Positions 22,339 through 26,216 of a stretch of 26,216 nt of DNA are shown here, piece by piece; within the stretch, counting starts at the first letter, position 1, and each line of letters opens with the position of its first letter. Source of the stretch: CAZRDB01 sp964598695 (lineage in GTDB: Bacteria; Armatimonadota; Zipacnadia; UBA1398). The notes beneath the pieces were generated by a model that saw only the letters and a program-made list of their open reading frames with translations, was not told the DNA's origin and ran no database searches. The DNA is taken from assembly GCA_964598695.1 (NCBI GenBank), contig CAZRDB010000055.1:1-26216 (forward strand), in the 5' to 3' direction. The position numbers were made by a program, and so were the translations under genes.

Positions 22339-24021
22339 ATGGAAGCACCGGAACCGAGCGCCGTTCCGCCGACGGGCGGCGTGAGCCTGTGCACGGGGTT
22401 CCTCCGCTCCGCAGAGCGCTTCCCGGAGCGGCCGGCGCTCGCGCTCGGCGGCTCGACCTACAGCTACCTACACGTGGCCACCGTGGCGGGCCGAGTCCGC
22501 GAGGCCGTGCTCGCCTCGGCCGACGATGCCCCGTACGTCGCGATCCTGGCCCGACGGAGCCTCCCGTGCTACGCGGGGCTCCTCGGGGCCCTCGCCGCCG
22601 GACGCGGCTACGCGCCGCTCAACCCGACCTATCCGGTGCTCCGTACGGCCCGGATGCTCAACGCCTCGGGCGCGCGCACGCTCGTGTTGGGGCGCGAGGC
22701 GGAGCAGTACGCGGACGCCGTGCTCGCGGAGACCGAAGCGACGCTAACCGTCCTGGCCGTGGATCTGAGCGATCTCGCCGCTCTGGAGACACGCCATGCA
22801 CGGCACCGGTTCGTCCCGATCGCGACCGGGCCGGAGGGGGCGGCGGTTCCGCCGGCTCCCGCCGTGGAGCCCGGTGCGCCCGCCTACGTGATGTTCACCT
22901 CGGGCACCACCGGCATGCCCAAGGGGGTCGTCATCTCGCATGCCAGTGCCCGCACCTACGTCGAGTGGGTCGTCGGCCACTATGCCCCGTGCGAGCACGA
23001 CCGGTTCTCCCAGATGTTCGAGACCACGTTCGACATCAGCGTGCACGACATGTTCGTCTGCTGGGAGAGCGGGGCGTGTCTCTACGTGCCCTCGGACGCC
23101 CAGATGGTGAGTCCCCCGCGCTTCATCGTCGATAGCGGCTTGACGTTCTGGGCCTCGGTGCCCGCCGCGGCGCAGGTGGCCATGCGGCTGCGGCTTCTGC
23201 GGCCGGGCGCCTTCCCCAGCCTCCGGACCACGGTCTTCGGGGGCGCCCCACTCCCGCTGGTCGCCGCTGAGGCCTGGGCCCGGGCGGCGCCCAACTCGGT
23301 GATCGAGAACCTCTACGGCCCGACGGAAGCCACGGTGCTGATCTCGCACATGCGCTACGACCCGCGCACGACGCCGGCCCGCTGCGTCAACGGGATCGTG
23401 CCGATCGGGTGGCCGTTCGACGGCAGCACCGCGCTGGTTGTCGATCCGCACACGCTCGCGCCGCGTCCGGTTGGCGAACCGGGCGAGCTGCTGCTCGGGG
23501 GGCCGCAGTTGGCCGAAGGCTACCTCCACGATCCCGAGAAGACGGCTGCGGCCTTCATCGGCCTTCCTGACGCGCCGGGCACGCGGTGGTACCGCACGGG
23601 CGATGTGGTCCGGCAGGAGCCGGACGGGTGCCTCGTCTACCTCGGACGCGCCGACGAGCAGGTCAAGCTACGTGGCTACCGCGTCGAGCTGCAGGAGATC
23701 GACCACGCGTTGCAGGAGGCGCTCGGCTCGCCCCTGGCCCTGTGCGTCGCGTGGCCGCCCGATACCCCGGACAAGGAAGCGGTCTACGGCTTCGTCGCGG
23801 GCTCGGAGGAGACCGACGTCGCGGCGCTGTTGCGCGCGTGCCGGACGATCCTCCCCGACTACATGGTCCCGCGGTCGATCACCGTCCGACCGGAGCTGCC
23901 GCTCAACGCGAATGGCAAGCTCGACCGCAAGGCGCTCCTGGCCTGGGTCGAGGAGATGATGGACGGCAGCCGGCCGCCTACCGGGAACGCGCCCGCGACG
24001 GGGGGCGGAGATGACCGCTAG
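22339..24021 (+). CDS. Stand-alone adenylation (A) domain enzyme, first of two
   Basis: This 560-residue adenylate-forming enzyme activates a carboxylate as acyl-AMP and loads it on a phosphopantetheine carrier. Core motifs are A3 MFTSGTTGMPKG (near residue 186), A5 ENLYGPTEATV, A7 YRTGD, A8 YLGRADEQVKLRGYRVEL and A10 LPLNANGKLDRKAL with the catalytic Lys. In A4 it has FDISVHD; the Asp corresponds to the residue that binds the alpha-amino group, so an amino acid substrate is likely. By hand alignment the pocket runs D-I-H-?-V-G-L-V-L-K, which I cannot match to a known amino acid. There is no fused condensation, carrier or thioesterase domain; DltA is a similar stand-alone enzyme. ATG 22339 has GGAGGT five bases upstream. 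Confidence 0.92.
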   Translation: MEAPEPSAVPPTGGVSLCTGFLRSAERFPERPALALGGSTYSYLHVATVAGRVREAVLASADDAPYVAILARRSLPCYAGLLGALAAGRGYAPLNPTYPVLRTARMLNASGARTLVLGREAEQYADAVLAETEATLTVLAVDLSDLAALETRHARHRFVPIATGPEGAAVPPAPAVEPGAPAYVMFTSGTTGMPKGVVISHASARTYVEWVVGHYAPCEHDRFSQMFETTFDISVHDMFVCWESGACLYVPSDAQMVSPPRFIVDSGLTFWASVPAAAQVAMRLRLLRPGAFPSLRTTVFGGAPLPLVAAEAWARAAPNSVIENLYGPTEATVLISHMRYDPRTTPARCVNGIVPIGWPFDGSTALVVDPHTLAPRPVGEPGELLLGGPQLAEGYLHDPEKTAAAFIGLPDAPGTRWYRTGDVVRQEPDGCLVYLGRADEQVKLRGYRVELQEIDHALQEALGSPLALCVAWPPDTPDKEAVYGFVAGSEETDVAALLRACRTILPDYMVPRSITVRPELPLNANGKLDRKALLAWVEEMMDGSRPPTGNAPATGGGDDR

Positions 24022-25645
24022 CGGCTTCGACTTCGGAGCGCCTCGGATGACCCGGAACCTGGTCGCCGGCTTCGTGGGGTCGGCGACCAGGTTCCCCGAC
24101 CGCCCGGCCCTGGAGGTCGACGGCCGTGTCTGGAGCTACCGGGCGCTGAGCGCCGCCGCCCGCGCCGTGGCCGACGCGGTGGCCGACCACGCGTCGCCGG
24201 AGGCGCCCTATGTCCACATCCTCTCGCGCCGTGGCGCGCAGCTCTACGCGGCGGTGCTCGGCGCCCTCGGCGCCGGTCGCGCCTACGTCGCGCTCAACCC
24301 GGCCTTCCCGACGGAGCGTCTGCGCCGGATGATCCGGATCGCGCCGGCGGCCGTCTTGGTCATCGGGCCGGAGGAGGCGTCGCTCCTGCCCGAGCTGCTT
24401 GCGGAGGCCGAGGCGCCCGTCGTGATCCTGGCCCCCCCCGGCGCGATCGGGGCCGAGTTGCGCGCGGCGCTGTCGCCGCACGAGGTCGCGCCGCTCGAGT
24501 GGGAGGCCGATCCCGGCCGCGCGCTGGACTGCCCCGTGACCGACCCCGACGCGGTGGCCTGCGTCCTGTTCACTTCGGGCACGACGGGAGCCCCCAAGGG
24601 CGTTCCCGCGCGCCACCGGAGCCTGGTCGCCTACACCGCCTACGCCGCCTACCGGTACTCGGCGACGGAGGACGATCGCTTCTCGCAGATCTTCGACATG
24701 ACGTTCGACTTCAGCATCAGTGAGGTGTTCGTCTGCTGGGAGGCCGGGGGCTGCGTCTGCGCGATGGCGGAGTCCGAGCAGGCTGCGCCGGCCCACTTCA
24801 TCCGCCGCCACGCGATCACGGTCTGGCAGGCCGCGCCCTCGAGCGTGGCGCTCCTGGAGCGGCTCCGGCTCCTGCGGCCCGGGGTCTTCCCGACGCTCCG
24901 CGTGACCCTCTTCGGCGGCGCCGTGTTGACGGGGCAGGCGGCGGCTGCCTGGCAGGCCGCCGCACCGAACGCGGCGATCGACAACATCTACGGTCCCACC
25001 GAGGCGGCGGTCTGCATCTCGACCTACCGGTGGGACCCGGAGGCATCGCCCGGGCGGTGCCACAATGGAGCCGTCCCACTGGGGTGGATCCTGGCGGGGC
25101 AGTCCGGGATCGTGGTCGACAACGATCTGAACCCCGTCGCGCCCGGCGTGGCCGGCGAGCTGCTGATCAGCGGGAGCCACGTCTGCTCAGGCTACCTGGG
25201 CGACCCGGAGCGCACCGCCGCCTCGTTCGTCGAGATCGCCGCGCGGCCGGGCGTGACGTGGTACCGGACCGGCGACACGGTGCTCCGTGACCCGGACGGG
25301 TGCCTGCTGTATCTGGGCCGCAGGGATGAGCAGGTGAAGATCCGCGGCGGCTACCGGGTCGAACTGCAGGAGGTGGACCACGCGCTCCGTGTCGCGGCGG
25401 GCACCGACATGGCGTTGAGTGTCGCCTGGCCCCCGGATGCGCCGGAGCGCGACGCGATCTATGGCTTCGTCGCCGCCGAGGGGGAGTGGGACCCGGACGA
25501 CGTGCTCGAGGCCTGTCGGGCGCAGCTCCCATCGTTCATGGCGCCGCGGGCGGTCTTCCCCCTGGAGGCGCTGCCCCTGAGCCGGAACGGCAAGCCGGAC
25601 CGGCGCGCTCTCGAGCAACTCGCGATTGGGGTCCTGTCACAATGA
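24011..25645 (+). CDS. Stand-alone adenylation (A) domain enzyme, second of two
   Basis: This 544-residue enzyme is a full-length paralogue of the preceding one: LFTSGTTGAPKG (A3), DNIYGPTEAAV (A5), YRTGD (A7), YLGRRDEQVKIRGGYRVEL (A8) and LPLSRNGKPDRRAL (A10). The A4 motif is FDFSISE, so the amino-group Asp is kept while neighbouring pocket residues differ (D-F-S-?-L-G-I-V-C-K by hand alignment). The two should therefore prefer different acids. A8 has one extra Gly compared with its neighbour. The first ATG (24011) overlaps the upstream stop by 11 bases and has GGCGGAG directly before it. An ATG at 24047 with GGAG eight bases upstream is an alternative and also keeps the conserved start of the domain. 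The stop overlaps the ACP start as ATGA. Confidence 0.92.
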   Translation: MTASGFDFGAPRMTRNLVAGFVGSATRFPDRPALEVDGRVWSYRALSAAARAVADAVADHASPEAPYVHILSRRGAQLYAAVLGALGAGRAYVALNPAFPTERLRRMIRIAPAAVLVIGPEEASLLPELLAEAEAPVVILAPPGAIGAELRAALSPHEVAPLEWEADPGRALDCPVTDPDAVACVLFTSGTTGAPKGVPARHRSLVAYTAYAAYRYSATEDDRFSQIFDMTFDFSISEVFVCWEAGGCVCAMAESEQAAPAHFIRRHAITVWQAAPSSVALLERLRLLRPGVFPTLRVTLFGGAVLTGQAAAAWQAAAPNAAIDNIYGPTEAAVCISTYRWDPEASPGRCHNGAVPLGWILAGQSGIVVDNDLNPVAPGVAGELLISGSHVCSGYLGDPERTAASFVEIAARPGVTWYRTGDTVLRDPDGCLLYLGRRDEQVKIRGGYRVELQEVDHALRVAAGTDMALSVAWPPDAPERDAIYGFVAAEGEWDPDDVLEACRAQLPSFMAPRAVFPLEALPLSRNGKPDRRALEQLAIGVLSQ

Positions 25646-25935
25646 GCACGACGCAGGCGATCACCGACTACATCCGCGAGCAGACGCTGACGCTGGCCGC
25701 GCGGGGCGGCGCCCGTGCGGTGGCGATCGACCCGGCCACCAGCCTGGTTCGCGTGGGGCTGCTCGACAGCCTGGGCTTCACCGAGCTGATCGCGGCGATC
25801 GAGACACGTTTCGACGTGGAACTCGACCTGCTGTCGGCCGACCCCGAGGAGTTCATGACCCTGGCGGGTCTGACCGCCGCGACGGAGCGGGCGAAGGCGC
25901 AGGCCGCACCGGGGGAGGGCGGTTCGGTTGGCTAG
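25642..25935 (+). CDS. Acyl/peptidyl carrier protein
   Basis: This 97-residue carrier protein has the phosphopantetheine attachment motif GLLDSLGFTEL with Ser43. It is preceded by a typical helix (STTQAITDYIREQ) and followed by AIETRFDVELDLL and LAGLTAA, as in carrier-protein four-helix bundles. The start ATG 25642 overlaps the preceding stop as ATGA, so carrier and adenylation enzyme should be made together. It most likely accepts the aminoacyl or acyl group from one or both A enzymes. No phosphopantetheinyl transferase is in the window. The C-terminus is Ala/Gly-rich and overlaps the next gene by eight bases. Confidence 0.92.
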   Translation: MSTTQAITDYIREQTLTLAARGGARAVAIDPATSLVRVGLLDSLGFTELIAAIETRFDVELDLLSADPEEFMTLAGLTAATERAKAQAAPGEGGSVG

Positions 25936-26216
25936 CCCCTCCTCGGCGCCAACGGGGGTGCGCCTTCTCCGGCGTCGCGCCCGCCTGGCGCTCACCCGAT
26001 GGACGCATACGGTGACCGACCTCCGTTACGGGCCGCTCGATGCGGCGCGGCTGCGCGAGATCCTCACCGGTCCACTGGGCGTCCGGCCCGGCGACCTGCT
26101 GATGGTGCATGCCTCGCTCGACCGCTTGCACGCGGCCCTCGCGCCCCTGGCCATCCTCGAGTTGCTCCGCGACGTCGTGGGCCCCGAGGGCACCCTCGTG
26201 TTCCTCTCGTACTCAC
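25928..26216 (+). CDS. AAC(3)-family N-acetyltransferase-like protein, N-terminal part
   Basis: The gene runs off the right edge; 96 residues are visible. They read GPLGVRPGDLLMVHASLDRL, then LELLRDVVGPEGTLVFLSYS, which matches the start of the aminoglycoside 3-N-acetyltransferase (antibiotic_NAT) family. Many chromosomal members are not resistance enzymes and acylate amino sugars of surface polysaccharides. The start TTG at 25928 overlaps the ACP stop by eight bases with GGGAGGGCGG upstream. About 30 residues before the family motifs are basic (RLLRRRARLALTR). As the last visible gene of the acyl-activation operon it is a candidate for the transfer step, though that is inferred from position and the catalytic part is missing. 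Confidence 0.75.
   Translation, partial: MASPSSAPTGVRLLRRRARLALTRWTHTVTDLRYGPLDAARLREILTGPLGVRPGDLLMVHASLDRLHAALAPLAILELLRDVVGPEGTLVFLSYS

Overview
This is a GC-rich bacterial window that reads like a scaffold from an uncultured organism. Two runs of exactly ten Ns (1761-1770 and 11061-11070) interrupt real genes. GTG and TTG starts, four-base start/stop overlaps, lipoprotein signals and a multihaem c-type cytochrome point to a free-living bacterium, probably with a Gram-negative type envelope. The phylum cannot be fixed from the sequence. The GH99-like secreted protein and the unrecognised lipoproteins would fit a deep-branching environmental lineage, but that is only an impression.

Left edge (1-598): the 3' end of an M24 (Xaa-Pro) peptidase, then a 370-base convergent intergenic region. 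It holds two inverted copies of a three-hairpin element, each starting a few bases after a stop codon and read in the same direction as its upstream gene. Minus-strand block (599-14595), in transcription order: three lipoprotein genes (14595 to 11685), then hisC, a type I-beta DAHP synthase, tyrA, aroA and cmk, two tandem plsC-type acyltransferases, araD, an L-fucose/L-arabinose-type isomerase, alr, and a glycyl radical enzyme activating protein. Most junctions from hisC to the second plsC are start/stop overlaps, so this part is almost certainly one translationally coupled operon. It is a variant of the known hisC-tyrA-aroA-cmk supra-operon.

Middle (14758-19592): a secreted GH71/99-like protein with a C-terminal CBM9-like domain and a DedA-type membrane protein on the plus strand. 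These face a small zinc-ribbon protein, a DUF1638 protein and a hexahaem cytochrome c on the minus strand; the cytochrome has its own intrinsic terminator.

Right end (19646-26216): a glycan or acyl-tailoring locus. One GT4-type glycosyltransferase is on the minus strand. Divergent from it is a plus-strand operon of a second glycosyltransferase, two stand-alone NRPS-type adenylation enzymes, an acyl carrier protein, and the start of an AAC(3)-family acetyltransferase that runs off the window. The simplest reading is activation of two amino acids (or similar acids), loading onto the carrier protein, and transfer to a surface glycan or other amine or hydroxyl acceptor. This locus and the covarying 3' hairpin element are the two most interesting parts of the window.
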